Position numbers and translations under genes: made by a program
In this document: piece by piece, positions 22,252-34,549 of the stretch
Position numbering within the stretch: the first letter of the stretch is position 1
Layout of the letters: the number at the start of each line of letters is the position of its first letter
Source of the DNA: Sipunculus nudus
Lineage: Eukaryota; Annelida; Sipuncula; Golfingiida; Sipunculidae
Direction: 5' to 3'
DNA length: 64,000 nt
NCBI GenBank assembly: GCA_026874595.1
Contig: CM049313.1
Coordinates: forward strand, 61,862,659-61,926,658
Notes under the pieces: model-generated
Told to the model about the DNA's origin: nothing
The model's input: only the letters and a program-made list of their open reading frames with translations
Database searches by the model: none

Positions 22252-22403
22252 CAGTGAAACCTCGTTGTGTCAAAGTCGAAACGACCCGAGGGTTCGACAC
22301 AAGCGAGTTTTATTTGGTAATAATTTAACTAGAGTTGTCCGGAATATCGAGTCTGTAACTTCGACATAATAGGGGTATTCGACTAAAGCGAGTTCGACCA
22401 CGA

Positions 22404-22413
<10 letters not shown>
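22252..22413. mobile_element. Tc1/mariner-type MITE with eroded right end
   Basis: Left end CAGTGAAACCTCGTTGTGTC. The right end carries the inverted match (CGACCACGAGGTTTC), after which the expected CACTG has been replaced by a CT run. About 160 bp, no coding capacity. The CAGTG-type terminus and an adjoining TA fit Tc1/mariner MITEs. Assignment is from end sequence only. Confidence 0.7.

Positions 22414-22493
<80 letters not shown>
22410..22493. repeat. Compound (CT)n(AT)n microsatellite
   Basis: About 42 bases of CT followed by about 42 bases of AT. It begins at the eroded MITE end. Confidence 0.95.
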
Positions 22494-22494
<1 letters not shown>

Positions 22495-24423
22495 TCATTC
22501 TATCGATTAATTCTATACGCTTTTACAGACATTGATTCAGTGAGTCACTCTGGCGACTGTTTCAAGAATAATGAACACGCCTGAAAGTGCTAATTTAGCC
22601 GAAAATAAAAACTGCCAATCAAATCCAACGAAACAAATGTTAACAATACACCGTTCACTGCCTTCCGAATAAGAACACGTGCACCAGAAACGGGACAGCT
22701 TTATGCGGCATTATTGGTTAGATTGGTAGAATAAGTGTATGCGATTTGATTTTTGTTTATAGCTTGTTCATTATTTAAGAAATAAACACCTGAGCGGCTC
22801 TCTGGATCAAGATATGTAAAACGTAGTTTTACTACATAGCTACTACATTATGTGGTAGTTTGAGGATGATACACATTATGTATACGACTTACTCCAGACA
22901 TCTTGTACAAGAGGCTTTGTGGTTCTTCATAAAATAATCTGATTTTGTATATCACCCTGAATGTACATCTCAGTTTGAACATGGCGTGGTTATATATACT
23001 ACATTACACGAGGATTTATATTTGCATATATACTAAGTGCATTTATTGTTATGGCATACATATATGGTTTATACCTGAGATTATATAACTCAAACCTATA
23101 AAGCCTATAAACACGAACCATGTAACCCTAAATGTGTAAGGTATTTTCCCAGAAGGTATCGTCCTAAAGGGCAGTTGTTTTACATTGTGGATATACCAGG
23201 GACTAGATATACCCTGACCCCCTTTAGAAACTAACCATAAACCTTTGCCCTGTCAACATTTGTAAGTTTTCATTTTTTTTTCTTTGGGGGGGGGGGGAAG
23301 GGGAGAGACATAAGACAAAGAAACGGGTTAATTCATATTTATGGTATATATATATACCTGGGCTTATATAACCCTAACCAACATACAGGTATGTGGTTTT
23401 GGGTTATATAAGCCCTATAACTCTAAACCTTAATTAATTTCTGTCAAGGTTTTTCCTCGAAAAATAAAGATGGACGAACGAGTTCTTTTGTAGGTAGGCC
23501 ATTTTTCAAATTAATTCATAATTAAATAAAAAAAAATGAAATTCAGAGAAGTATACGCTGTTAAATTTATCACAACATTTATCTCGTGCTCATAAGATAG
23601 GCCTACCATCGGGTGCGCATAACAAAATGGGCCGAATTTTCTATGTCATATACAAGCCACCGCACGCAAGTGCACCAAGTCTTATTTAGTCTTATTTTAA
23701 ATCAATTGCTATAATCATATTTAGGCCTATTGACGTATTTAAGACGTCTCGCTGTATCATAAGGGACTAGAGGAATTAGATTTAAAATAAAAACGTGTTC
23801 TTGAATCATTATTTTGACAGCATTTAGGGTACATAGGGGAATATGAGCAGCTTAAGATTGTTAGCATCGCAGAAGTATAGTATTATAATTACTCGCCGTT
23901 ATCAGCATGTTCTCGGTTTGATTGAAGGAGATAGTCTCATAGAAAGCAATTAGACGAAATACTGGTTACTCTAACATTTTCAATAAAAATAAGGACCAAT
24001 CTTTAAATTTGATATTGTGCTCATATTACCCCAGTGTTAGGGTATTATGAACATGTGTGCTCATATATTGCCCTGAAATGTTGAATATTTAGTTAACACT
24101 GTTGCTTTAGTTTTAAATAGTCTATACTATAGTGTGTTAATATTTCATAAAATTACAAATAAATGAATTTATGTGAAGGTATACTTTATCTTGATAAATA
24201 TTAATGCAAAAACTAAAGGTCAGCTGCGTGTACATGACAAAGTGCGACTATCATAAAGTTAACAAAAATGGCATTTGAATATATCCTGCCAGCCATAAGC
24301 ACCCTATCACTGTGTGTGCATCCAGAACATACAACCCTGGTATATTTTTATCTCCTGCGGAATATTATTTTACTATTGGCCATGAAAGTGCCATGTCTTT
24401 GTCCGTTATATGCAGGATACCAT
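22494..24423. other. Non-coding stretch
   Basis: No coding exon supported. It contains a poly-G run near 23285-23298 and the hairpin at 23360-23415. Similar ATTATATAACTC-like words around 23080-23110 suggest the hairpin belongs to a larger inverted-repeat element. Confidence 0.5.
23360..23415. repeat. 15-bp perfect inverted repeat with structured loop
   Basis: GGGCTTATATAACCC (23360-23374) is exactly inverted at 23401-23415. The 26-nt spacer itself contains a second stem (AACATAC / GTATGTG region). The whole could fold as one long hairpin. Confidence 0.75.
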
Positions 24424-25109
24424 AGCCATAGTACAGAGTATCTGCTGTAAGAGTATGCCTCTGTGACCACCAGGTACCATGATCATAGATTAGAGTATCT
24501 GCTGTAAGAGTATGCCACTGTGACCACCGGGTAACATGATCATAGATCAGAGTTTCTGCTGTAAGAGTATGCCTCTGTGACCACCAGGTACCATGATCAT
24601 AGATCAGAGTTTCTGCTGTAAGAGTATGCCACTGTGACCACCGGGTACCATAATCATAGATCAGAGTTTCTGCTGTAAGAGTATGCCACTGTGACCACCG
24701 GGTACCATAATCATAGATCAGAGTTTCTGCTGTCAGAGTATGCCCCTGTGACCACCGGGTACCATGATCATAGATCAGAGTCTCTGCTTTCAGAGTATGC
24801 CTCTGTGACCACCGGGTACCATGCATGATCATAGATCAGCGTTTCTGCTGTCAGAGTTTTTCTCTGTGACCACCCGGTACCATGACCATAGATCAGAGTT
24901 TCTGCTGTCATCAGAGTATGTCTCTGTGATCACCGGGTACCATGATCATAGATTAGAGTTTCTACTGTCAGAGTATGCCTCTGTGACCGTTGGGTAAAAA
25001 GACCATAGATCAGAGTTTCTGCTGTAAGAGTATGCCTCTGTGACCACCGGGTACCATGGCCATATATAGTTTATATATAGTTTTTTGCTGTCAGAGTATG
25101 CCTGTCAGA

Positions 25110-25110
<1 letters not shown>
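24424..25110. repeat. 57-bp minisatellite, about 11-12 copies
   Basis: GTGACCACC recurs at 24463, 24520, 24577, 24634, 24691, 24748 and 24805 (exact 57-bp steps), then with small indels to about 25045. Units contain GCTGTAAGAGTATGCC and GTACCATGATCATAGAT. Since 57 is a multiple of 3, the minus strand stays open for 155 codons as a 19-residue repeat. I regard that as a by-product of the period. Confidence 0.93.

Positions 25111-25166
<56 letters not shown>
25110..25166. repeat. (AT)n microsatellite
   Basis: A TA run of about 54 bases directly after the minisatellite. Confidence 0.95.
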
Positions 25167-25168
<2 letters not shown>

Positions 25169-25468
25169 ACAAACAATAAAAAGGTTGCCCAAGAACCTGC
25201 TCCCCCCCCACACACACCTACCCTTTGAGATAAATGGACGCCAGTGATATACATATATGTGTGTGTGTGTGTGCACCTCGTGAAAATAAAATGCAGTCTA
25301 CACCCAAACCGTTGCACCTCTACCTTTTAAACTTGACATCCAAGGAGGTCCTATTAAAATCTTCTTGGAAACCCTTAATAAAGTCACTGTTACCTTTTTT
25401 CCGAGGAGATGTACAAAAAGTATGATTCTGAGTACTCTGGAATTCATTCTACCCATATGTTCATGCTC

Positions 25469-25680
25469 TTTAGGCCAAAATAAAAAAAAAAGTATGGTTC
25501 TCAGGCACTTTTTTTAGAAATCAATGTGGGCAGGCAGGTTTTTTATATTAAATATTTTTGGTGTTTAGATAAAAATGTCAAATGATAAGGGAAAAGCATG
25601 ATAATAACAGATTTATTTTGCTAAACAAGTAAAAGCACTACATAACAAAGGAAATTGTATGATTTAATCTTTCAGTTAAT
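25469..25680. mobile_element. Inverted-repeat MITE, copy 1 (one end)
   Basis: It begins TTAGGCCAAAAT and an A run, then GTATGGTTCTCAGGCAC, then an interior with ATAAAAATGTCAAATGATAAGGGAAAA and AAGTAAAAGCACTACAT in two separate stretches. The same order occurs at 30903-31153 and, inverted, near 63685-63827. The right end is not clear here. Confidence 0.6.
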
Positions 25681-25713
25681 TTTTGGGATAGTCATCTTAC
25701 ATACAGGCGCGGA

Positions 25714-25885
25714 CAGACAGCGTCAGTTTTTACGGGGCAATCAACGTATATGACGACACGAAAAGTCAACCTTGCACCATAAACTGGTGTCTTCTCTTGA
25801 AGTGACCACAGTGTAAGTGGGAGTCGAGAGTTTCCGTAAAATGACGGTCAGCTATGAAAAGAAAGATTCTATATTTTATTAATTA
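25714..25885. repeat. Direct repeat A1 (pair with 26391-26555)
   Basis: It starts CAGACAGCGTCAGT and includes CTGGTGTCTTCTCTTG and GTGACCACAGTGTAAGT. By eye about 80% identical to the second copy, which lies about 677 bp downstream in the same orientation. Probably a dispersed element or local duplication. Confidence 0.75.
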
Positions 25886-26390
25886 CTTTTCCCATTTGTT
25901 CCTCAGAGCGAAGCATATAACGAGTAGGCGTATAGCGAGTGGGGATGGCCGAGAGTAGGATTCCTCCGACAGTGGGGAAATGTTTGTTCAAAAAGGGCTA
26001 CATGCTATAAATAGACATTTTCTTATTATTAGGCTCTAATCTCAGAAAATTTATTTTTATTCACAGGGTGCTTTTAAAAAAATTTCTTGCAAATTTACTG
26101 TCTACATTTTTTTGGACCTCTTAATGCTCTGATCTCGGGGACGGGGGGGGGGGGGAGGGAGGGAGAGGGGAGACCGCGTTTATATCATAAATGAGGTCCC
26201 CAAAACACGCATTTGTCCTATGCTGTATCGATTTCTTACCATTTCCCCTAAAATGATGATTCAAGCGACTGTGGAAATGAAATAGCATTTACTCTGATGA
26301 TTTTACTGTGATAATTTTGGGGTTGTGAGGCCAGCCACGTGGCGTTTGTTGGGAGGCCCGCTTCCTGGCGCCAGATCTCGTCACACTAGG

Positions 26391-26555
26391 CAGACAGCGT
26401 CAGTTTGTTGTGGGGCAATGACGACACGGAAGTCAGCCTTGCGCCATAGACTGGTGTCTTCTCTTGGAGTGACCACAGTGTAAGTAGGAATCGAGAGTAC
26501 TCGTACAATGACGGCCAGCAATAAAAAGAAAGATTCAATCTATATTTAATTTTGA
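26391..26555. repeat. Direct repeat A2
   Basis: Second copy of the 25714-25885 sequence in the same orientation. A G-rich tract (about 26140-26170) lies between the copies. Confidence 0.75.
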
Positions 26556-27349
26556 CATGCTTCCGATAAAGGTAGTGCTTTTTTTGCTTCGTTGCCAATA
26601 GTGGCAACACAAGAATGCACCATACCACAATGGTCCTAGTAAAATCTGATGATCATGTTTCTAGTCGGTTACACTTAATAATTAAATAATAAATCATATT
26701 TCGCTCCCACTTATGACTAGAACGTGGCCGGGTGTGACGTAACAAATGTAGGTGTATGTACGTGTGTTGTGGGGAGGGGTCTCTTGGAGGGCTAAGATGT
26801 GTGATTTTCTTTTGAACTCTATATGGTTGCTATCTATAGAAGGATATAAATGAGGCTTCTTTGAAAAAGAAAGCCTTAATTGCTTTATAAATATAATAGC
26901 CTGAACAAGAAATTTGTTGCTCATGCAAACTAAACGATATAGTCTTAACCAAGATGGGAATGGCAATAAGCGCAATTAATTACCACTCCTTGGGGTTGGT
27001 GTGGGTGATGGTGGAAATAAGCATAAATCAAACATTCCTTATTGGCTTGCCTTAAATAATATATGCTTATTTGCAAGTGCGTGCCCGGGCATGAATATGA
27101 AAATATAAAAAGGCCAATGTAATAACTTATTATATTAGGTAATAAGTATGTAATTATTAAATTACGTTTAGGCCTATTTTATTTAGATCAATGAAAGGCA
27201 ATGCAAACGTTTTAATTGAAATTTTAAACAAAATGAATGTCCAATATTCATATCAAATTAAAACTGGACACAAAAATGCGTTTGGACTTTTTGCTAACTA
27301 AATCCACTGCAAATCATTCCTCACCATAATATAATTAAGGGGCCGGTGA
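26556..27349. other. Non-coding stretch
   Basis: AT-rich; no exon, element end or tandem repeat recognised. Confidence 0.5.
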
Positions 27350-27889
27350 GCGTCGGTAACATTTGGTGCTTCTTGGTTACGCGCGGGCCATCCGGAGCGA
27401 AATAATTGTGTCCAGGAACCAGTCTACGATGGGGATTCCCCTCGCATTAACAGTTCAACGTAAAGTGTCATAGTAAAATTGTCAAAGAACAACTCGGCGA
27501 CATGTCAGTGCACTGCAGTGCTGCTATGGTGAATAATAACGTGAATAATCGTGATTGAGACTTCCATTTGTCTTGTCATTACTCACAAACTGTTTACCAA
27601 CTCTGAGAGTTTCGACGTACAAGTCAGTGAACTATCAGGTACAGGTGAGCTCAGCTCAAACAGCGGCCTGGTGACACAGCACAGTGAACCTGTCAAAGGT
27701 ACAACACGAACAGAATAAAGTGCGTGGATATCTTTGTTCACTTTGCTGGCTGATTTCTGTGACTGTCACGGGCACGAGACTGAGAGTGCATTGATATACG
27801 TGAAAGATACGCAGATTGAAGTGGTAATTAGCCAAGAGATGAGATCCATAAACGTGGCAGAACGTTGACCACTGAGCAACTTGAAACAG
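27350..27889 (+). promoter_or_regulatory. CpG-rich block ending in a splice donor; candidate first exon/promoter
   Basis: Roughly 27 CpG dinucleotides by eye in 540 bp, far above surrounding DNA. The 5' part is GC-rich (ACGCGCGGGCCATCCGGAGCG near 27379-27399). The block ends at TTGAAACAG|GTAGGC, a good donor at 27890, after sequence with no long open frame, as expected for a non-coding first exon. The next + strand coding gene is the TIR adaptor 30.7 kb downstream. A link to it is possible, but nothing in the sequence proves it. Confidence 0.35.
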
Positions 27890-27970
27890 GTAGGCCTAAT
27901 CATATTATTATTACTCCAGAGATTTCAAACGCGTGGTCGTAGCCTGACCCAAATGGCATTTGTGTGTGTG

Positions 27971-28064
27971 TGGGGGGGGGGGGGGGGGGAGTTAGCTGAT
28001 GCGAGGGGGCAATTGCCCTGAGAAGAGAGGGTGTGGGAGGAAGGAAGGGGGGGGGGGGGGGGTC
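27971..28064. repeat. Poly-G tracts
   Basis: G runs of about 19 and 17 bases near 27971-27990 and 28047-28063 with G-rich sequence between. They could form quadruplex structures or be assembly-sensitive. Confidence 0.85.
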
Positions 28065-28569
28065 TAGGGGGGGTATACCCCTCCCGAGGTGTGGAAAATT
28101 TTGAAAAATTATATGTATATTACTCACTTAAATTTGTTCTCTGGTGCATTGTTGCTGTCATTTATTGGTCAATGCCTACTTAGAAAAAAAAAATAAAAAA
28201 AAAACACAACTTTTATGTTAAAGGAAGTCAAAGTAAAGGAAGCGAGCAGAGGTTCAGTTTTAACTTGAAAGGAGGGGATGACTAGGCCAGGTAACAGAAT
28301 GCATGAGATTTATGTTCCTTGGCATGAGAGCAGGAGACGAGGGGTAAATGTGTTAGTCTTACGCAATATGCGTGAAACTGAATTGGCATGTCTGTAACTC
28401 TTATTTAATAATCATTTGGGGCAGGATTTAGGGTAGTGCTTTCAAAACAATTTTATTTGTAACCTGAAAAAAAGGGGGGGGGGGGGCTAAACATTTCAAT
28501 TAATTTTCACATGTAAAAACAGACAAGTACTACAGTAGTATAACTACAATCAACATATTATATACTTAT
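28065..28569. other. Non-coding stretch
   Basis: No supported gene; another G run near 28472-28487. Confidence 0.5.
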
Positions 28570-29075
28570 CTAACTTCTTATTATACTCAACTATCTTTGG
28601 AAATATGTACAAGAGGCACATCTAGTACTCCGGTATCTTGTACTAGAAATGTGAACATCACAAACTAGTCTCTGACCCGTGCCAGACCTCCCTTCCCTGA
28701 GATACCATCACAAATGGATGCATACATCACAATTATATTGAAGGCCCATACAGTAGTTTTTATGCATAGGAAACATCACAAATGTATGTAAACGTCACAA
28801 GCTACCAAGTCACATGTGTCAGTCCCCCCCCCCCCCCCTTTTCCTGAGATACCATCACAAACAGATGCAAACAACAAAAATTTATTGAAGGACCATACAG
28901 CAGTCTCTTATACATACCAAGCATCACAAATGATGCTATTTGTGATGGTATCTCAGCAAAGAAGGGTCTGACAGGGCTGACTTGGTAGCTTGTGATGTTT
29001 ACATCTATTTGTGATGTTTGTTATGTATAAGAGACTACTGTGTTTGCCATCACAAGTGGATGCAAACATCACTGA
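28570..29075. repeat. Fold-back repeat cluster
   Basis: Two direct units (about 28630-28765 and 28766-28920) share GAGATACCATCACAAA, TATTGAAGG.CCATACAG and CATCACAA words. From about 28935 to 29045 the same order appears inverted (TTTGTGATGGTATCTCAG, GACTTGGTAGCTTGTGATG, TAAGAGACTACTG). A poly-C run (28823-28838) interrupts the second unit. The whole resembles a fold-back element. Confidence 0.75.
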
Positions 29076-29820
29076 TACCCCACCGGGGTGAGTTCACAAG
29101 GCTCTATATGATGGCAAGGTTTTAGGCCTGTCTGCACTTGTGGTCAATGTACGCAGGTTGCTTGGCCAGCAACATTGCCAGCAATCCTTTGATTAAACCA
29201 AGAAATATTATGTTTTTATCATTGTTGGGTGGTTGGTTGGGTACATGCTGGATTGCCAAATGCCGGAATGCAGACTAGCACCATGCCAATTCCTTTTTGC
29301 CGAAACGCCGGTTTGCCAAATATGTCAATACAACTGTAATATGAAGATGGTTTGGGGATGCATGAAATACATGCTTATGACAAAAGTTCATAATGTTGTA
29401 TGTTGAATAGGAGGAAATAGTTGTATCTCAGGCTGGAATTGGAAGGTGCAAAGCAGGATTCGGCAATAGCCTGGCGGGCCCATGCGTCATGACCGACTTG
29501 ACTTCACCCACGTCTGGCAGTCGGCAAGTCACCTGACCATACACAGCCAGGTCAACATGAGAAAGGCAGGCTTCCTCAGACAAATTAAACCGTTATGATT
29601 TATTACTGGTAATATTTGTATCCACCAAAACAAAGTTTTGCGGAAACTATGTTTTTGACTGGGTTCCGCCGCCACCACATTTGTTTCCGGAGAACTCCTC
29701 TAAGACTACTGGACAGATTTTTCCGAAACTTACACCAATTATCAGGTCACATGTGAACTGGTGCCTAACCAAATGGCCTTGAACTCTGACCTTTTCTCTC
29801 TGCCCAGCGTCCATTTGTGC
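29076..29820. other. Non-coding stretch
   Basis: No gene supported. 29260-29335 contains short imperfect repeats of TGCCAAAT and GCCGG words. Confidence 0.5.
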
Positions 29821-30420
29821 GTCTGTTCTCACACATAAACCCACATATCTCGGGAAACGTTTGACCAATCAGGAAAAAAAATTCACACAAATGTAGCCCT
29901 TGGATAGCTTTATAACATACACAAAAAATGGTGGTGCCACCTGCAGCCATTTTTGCACAGTGAGTGTCTATCTGTTCATCTGCCTTGGGTTAAAATCACT
30001 CATGTCTCTGCAGTGGTTTGACTAATTCACCTGAAATTCGGCATGCATATACATCCTAGATAGCTTTCTTGATTTTATGACAGGTGGCGCCACCTACGTT
30101 CACATTCATGCTGTAGACATCCATGCTTATATCTCCGGACTCGTTCGACCAATCAGGAAAAAAAATTTACACAAATGTAGCCCTTGGATAGCTTTATAAC
30201 ATACACATAAATGGTGGCGCCACCTGCAGCCATTTTGCACAGCATCCATCTGTTTGTCTGCTGTGGGATAAAATCACTCATAACTCTGCAGTGGTTTGAC
30301 TTTTCCACCTGAAATTTTGCATGTGTATACATCTTGGATAGTTTCTCATTCAAATAACAGGTGACACCACCTACAATCATGTTTACATGGCAGACATCCA
30401 TTCTACTATGTAACACATGT
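29821..30420. repeat. Tandem pair of an approximately 290-bp repeat
   Basis: Units around 29850-30140 and 30141-30420 share ACAAATGTAGCCCTTGGATAG, GGTGGCGCCACCTGCAGCC and CTGCAGTGGTTTGAC in the same order at about 290-bp offset. GCCACC-containing words also occur in 17790-18180 and 34795-34815, so this is a dispersed family. Confidence 0.8.
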
Positions 30421-30902
30421 AACTCTATTTCCCCTTGCCACTCAATCCATGCCTCACTTCACCTATCCTACTCTGATTTTGCGGATACACTTAGTCGCTT
30501 GTCGACTACCCGTATTCTAGTTAATCCTATTGTCAGTGCATTGAGGGTAATTGAATATAAACTTGAACAATTTTCCTGAATTAATTTTAACTTTTTATTA
30601 CTTTTGTTTAAATGAAACAGATTTCATTCAGTCCTTATGTGATTTTCATCATGTAATTTTGTGTGTATTAGTCTGTTTTTCTTATTAATTTTTTTATAAT
30701 AATAACACCTTATAAAAAGCACAGATCTATATTTTCATCATTTTGTTTAAAAAAAAAGTCTCAGTCTGTTTTTGCAGAAAAATGAATAAATCATACTGTA
30801 TTGATTTTAATAAATTTGTGTAAAATAATTGAATTGATAATTGAATTGAATTTTAGTACCAAATAATCAAATCAAATTGAAGACCCCGAGAAAATTCTTC
30901 GG
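30421..30902. other. Non-coding stretch
   Basis: AT-rich, with several A and T runs. No gene supported. Confidence 0.5.
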
Positions 30903-31153
30903 CCTAAGGCCAAAAAAAAAAGTTTGGTTCTCAAGCGGAGGTATTTTAATTTTTACCTTTTTATGTATGTTTCCATAAAAATGTCATATGTTCAGGGAAA
31001 ACCATGAAAATAAAAATTTTTTATACAGGTAAAAGCACTACATTAATTGTGTTATCTTCTTGAAAGATAAAAATCAAAAGAAACAATTTTGATGCGGGGG
31101 TCAAAATTGAGGTATTTTCCTTAGAACCATACCTTTTATTTTTTTGGCCTAAG
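30903..31153. mobile_element. Inverted-repeat MITE, copy 2 (both ends)
   Basis: The left end CTAAGGCC plus an A run plus GTTTGGTTCTCAAG is matched inverted on the right by CCTTAGAACCATACC, a T run and GGCCTAAG. About 250 bp with no coding capacity. Interior words (AAAATGTCATATG, GTAAAAGCACTACAT) are shared with the copies at 25469 and 63685. The superfamily is unassigned because a target duplication is unclear. Confidence 0.75.
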
Positions 31154-34100
31154 AAGCATTGTATGGTATAGTAGAATTAAGTCACATGACAAAGCATGCA
31201 GTCTATGCTGGATGAACTACTGGTAGCACAACATCATGATACATCACAGGGACGTGCCTGGCATCACATCTTTTTTTAGCATTTAACATCCAAGTCCAGT
31301 AATTATGGCATTGCTATGATGTTATCTAATGGCAGCCACAAGGATGGTAAAATGCCAGTCATGTTGTTGTTAAGGTAATTTTGCTGATACATTTACCCTG
31401 TATATTCTAAGTCTCTTACTCCAGCTATTGCTTATACTATATAAAAATATATCCTTGCAGAGAAAGAGACATTAGACAAGTGTTATAAAACTGATGTTGG
31501 ATGATTCTGCCCAAGTTTTAAATATTTAGAAGAAATTTTAATTTTCCTCTTTATTTTGAATCATAACGGCAAACATATAATTTGCAAATTACCCAGGATA
31601 TTATAATGCAACTATGTAACCTAATAATATGTATTTTGATTGATTCTGTGCAAAAAAACTTACTTCTCTGAGGAAAGACTTTAGTAATTTTTTATGCTTC
31701 CCTGATGAGCAGTCTCCAAACACAGGTAGATAACAGTGTGACCGGCATGACCAACCTTTTTTTATAAATATCTATATAATAAATATGCAGTTCTTTTTTT
31801 TCTACAGAATGGTTTACCTGTTTCCCCTCTTATTTGACTCTCCAAATTCTGCACATGTTGCCAGTGTGCTCTTGTAGGACAAGTTTTGTTTTCTTTTGCG
31901 GGATTATTTCCTATGAAGCTGCAATATTAACAATTTTAACATTACCCCCATAGGTGCCCCTATTTCTTTTGTGCCTTAAGGTGCCCCACGCCTGTCACGC
32001 TTTTCAGGAGGGGCCTTATGGATTTTCCTGCATTTTGAGGTTACTGGCCTGTTTATACCATGGCCAGAAATGTCTTGCTGGAGCATGTTGAGTGGTCACC
32101 TGTAATCCACATTGAACCCCCTCCCCCATATCCATTATAACTCCTCTAAAGGAAGTTAACTCTGTCAGAAGGAAGTAAAGGTTTTGAATTCTAGCGCTGA
32201 GCACATGTCCACATGAATCAGCTTTCAATAGCGAGGGCTTTTACCTATAGACATTTTGGCATTAAAATATGTGAATATCATTCAGTAACAGCTGATTACA
32301 AATTATTTTTTTCCATGGGTACAGTTAGTTTACTTTTATATAAGACACAGACCTGTCACCACAAAATTTATAGGTTTGACCAAGCCACGAAAAATTGATT
32401 ATTCCACAGACTGTAGGGCCAAATATATAGATCAAGCAAGTGATTTTTTTTACCCTTTATTTTGTCAGCTGGCAGGTAGGACACAAATATGTGCAACAGT
32501 TCAAGGAAATAGAGTTGCAAATCTGTAGAACCAAATTTTTTTTGGGGGGGGGGTGTGGCCTTATTTAAAGTAGCTTTCACTAGATTTTTACCTGCTCTAA
32601 GTGATTGACAGGTCACACATTCACCTTACACCATTATTTTTATTTAGAGTTGAAGCTTGTAAGCACAGTCAAAGACTCATGTATGTCATTGTTAATTTGT
32701 GGTGAATGTTTGACTCTGACCCGGACAGGAAGTAATACTACAGCTGTTAGGTAAACGGGTGCTCATTCCATTTATAGTTTGCACATAACACACAATGTGA
32801 TCACCCCAGTGAATTGTGTGAAACAGGTCATATATTTTACCATTTCATGGGAAGCAACACGCCAGCATTATGTGTACAGGAACAGTATTATGTGTGAGTG
32901 AACAGTCTTTACAGTACAACAGTGACAAGATAGATCTTTATTTGCCTTTAGGCAGTGTTTGTTACACCTTTTGTTCATTCATGTTGTGGAATGTTTCTCA
33001 TATTAATTTCTTAATGGGTGCCTGTTTAACTTATTAGATCAGCAAGTTTTACTTTTGGTTTCATCTAATTGTTGGTTATTTATACATCATGACAGTAAAA
33101 ATGTTTTAAATGTTTGGTTTTCAGCCAGCTCATAATAATTATGTCCTTTGAAACATTGTTTACTAATGTTTTGTGATGATCGCTTTCTGTTTCCATTCTA
33201 AACTCAGTATCATAGCCCCCCAGTAGCAAGTGGATGTGCAGTGGTCAGAATAAGCCTTATAAAAAGATCTGTACGAAGTACTGAATATTCATGACTTAAC
33301 GTTTAGCCAATCAGATGAATGAAAACAAAAAAAAAGATTTTGATTTAAACAGGCATGACCAGTGCTTCTTTACTTAATTACTGGATGTGTGTATTTGAAA
33401 TTTAGAAATGTAAATTGATGCTTTGAACAGTGATTTTTGTGAGAAGATTTGGCAATATGGTATCTAGCTGAATGATCTGTGAAGTGAGGAAAAGCTAAAT
33501 TAGATGTATTTGGATGATATTAATTATAAAGGAATGAGCAGTTCACGGAGGTGAGTGGTTTTATGATTCTGTTTATCTTGAGATCAGTGAGCTTTTTTAT
33601 CAAAGGTTAGAAACTTGGCCAGTAGATGGGCTTGTATTTCAAATGAAGATAAAGGTACATGAATGACAATGAATCATATGTAAAGAAAAGCCATGTGGAT
33701 TTTGACTGAATTTCCTGAGTGTGGACTCCTGAATGTAATTAAGAAGCCAATTGCAAATATGCATCGACACATACAGTAACAGAAATGCTGGTAGACTGTG
33801 AAGACTGTATGCTTCCTGGTTGTGTAACTGTGTGTCAGTTTGATTTGTCTCTCAGTTTATTCTTTGTGTATTGACCTTGAGGGTGCGTTTTGTTGAGTTA
33901 ATTGTTTGGTTGGTCCTGAACAGAAGCTGGTTGCTGAAATGCACTAAATCGATACTTGGTCAGAAACAAAATGGGGTCTATGAAATGACAAAATCAGTGT
34001 CAACATTTTTTATGTTTCTTAAAATATGCATATTATATAAGTTGATGAACAGATTCTAAGATCTACAGTGAGATGGTATTTCTGAATTTCCCTATTAAAT

Positions 34101-34549
34101 TTGTGATGATTTTGTGTTTTTTTTTCAATGCAAAATGACCCTGAAGCGGCATGTGGGTTTCAACCCGTTTGCACTCAATGCCTAATAACACTTATGCTTA
34201 TTCCAGGGCCATGTCTGCAGATGTATAGGCCCTGGAACTAAGATTTTGTTTGAGGGCCCTATTTACCATCTTCTGTCTGGGCATAACCAACAACCGTTCT
34301 CTGTTCAGCTTGGCCCAACTACTGGTTCAACCAAAGCCCTCAACCAGAGTGCCAAACGGCCAAACATACAACCAAACCTAGTCAGAGCACCAAAACACAC
34401 CTAAGAGTCACTTCTTTCAGTAATATGATGTATAGACATTGACTGAGGTAGTTGCAGTGTACTACAGACTTCATTTATGAAGTGTATTGAATGTTGGACA
34501 CAGACTCATTATATCCCTAGACAAAGTCGATCGCGCCGCCGCAGAGATT
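31154..34549. other. Long non-coding stretch
   Basis: No coding exon, RNA gene or element was recognised in these 3.4 kb. All frames are short and without domain signatures. A G run lies near 32546-32555. If the TIR gene starts far upstream, this would be intron. Confidence 0.5.

Noticed and set aside
24365-24832. 155-aa repeat protein on the minus strand
   Set aside because: By-product of the 57-bp period. It breaks where units gain indels, and there is no start or splice context.
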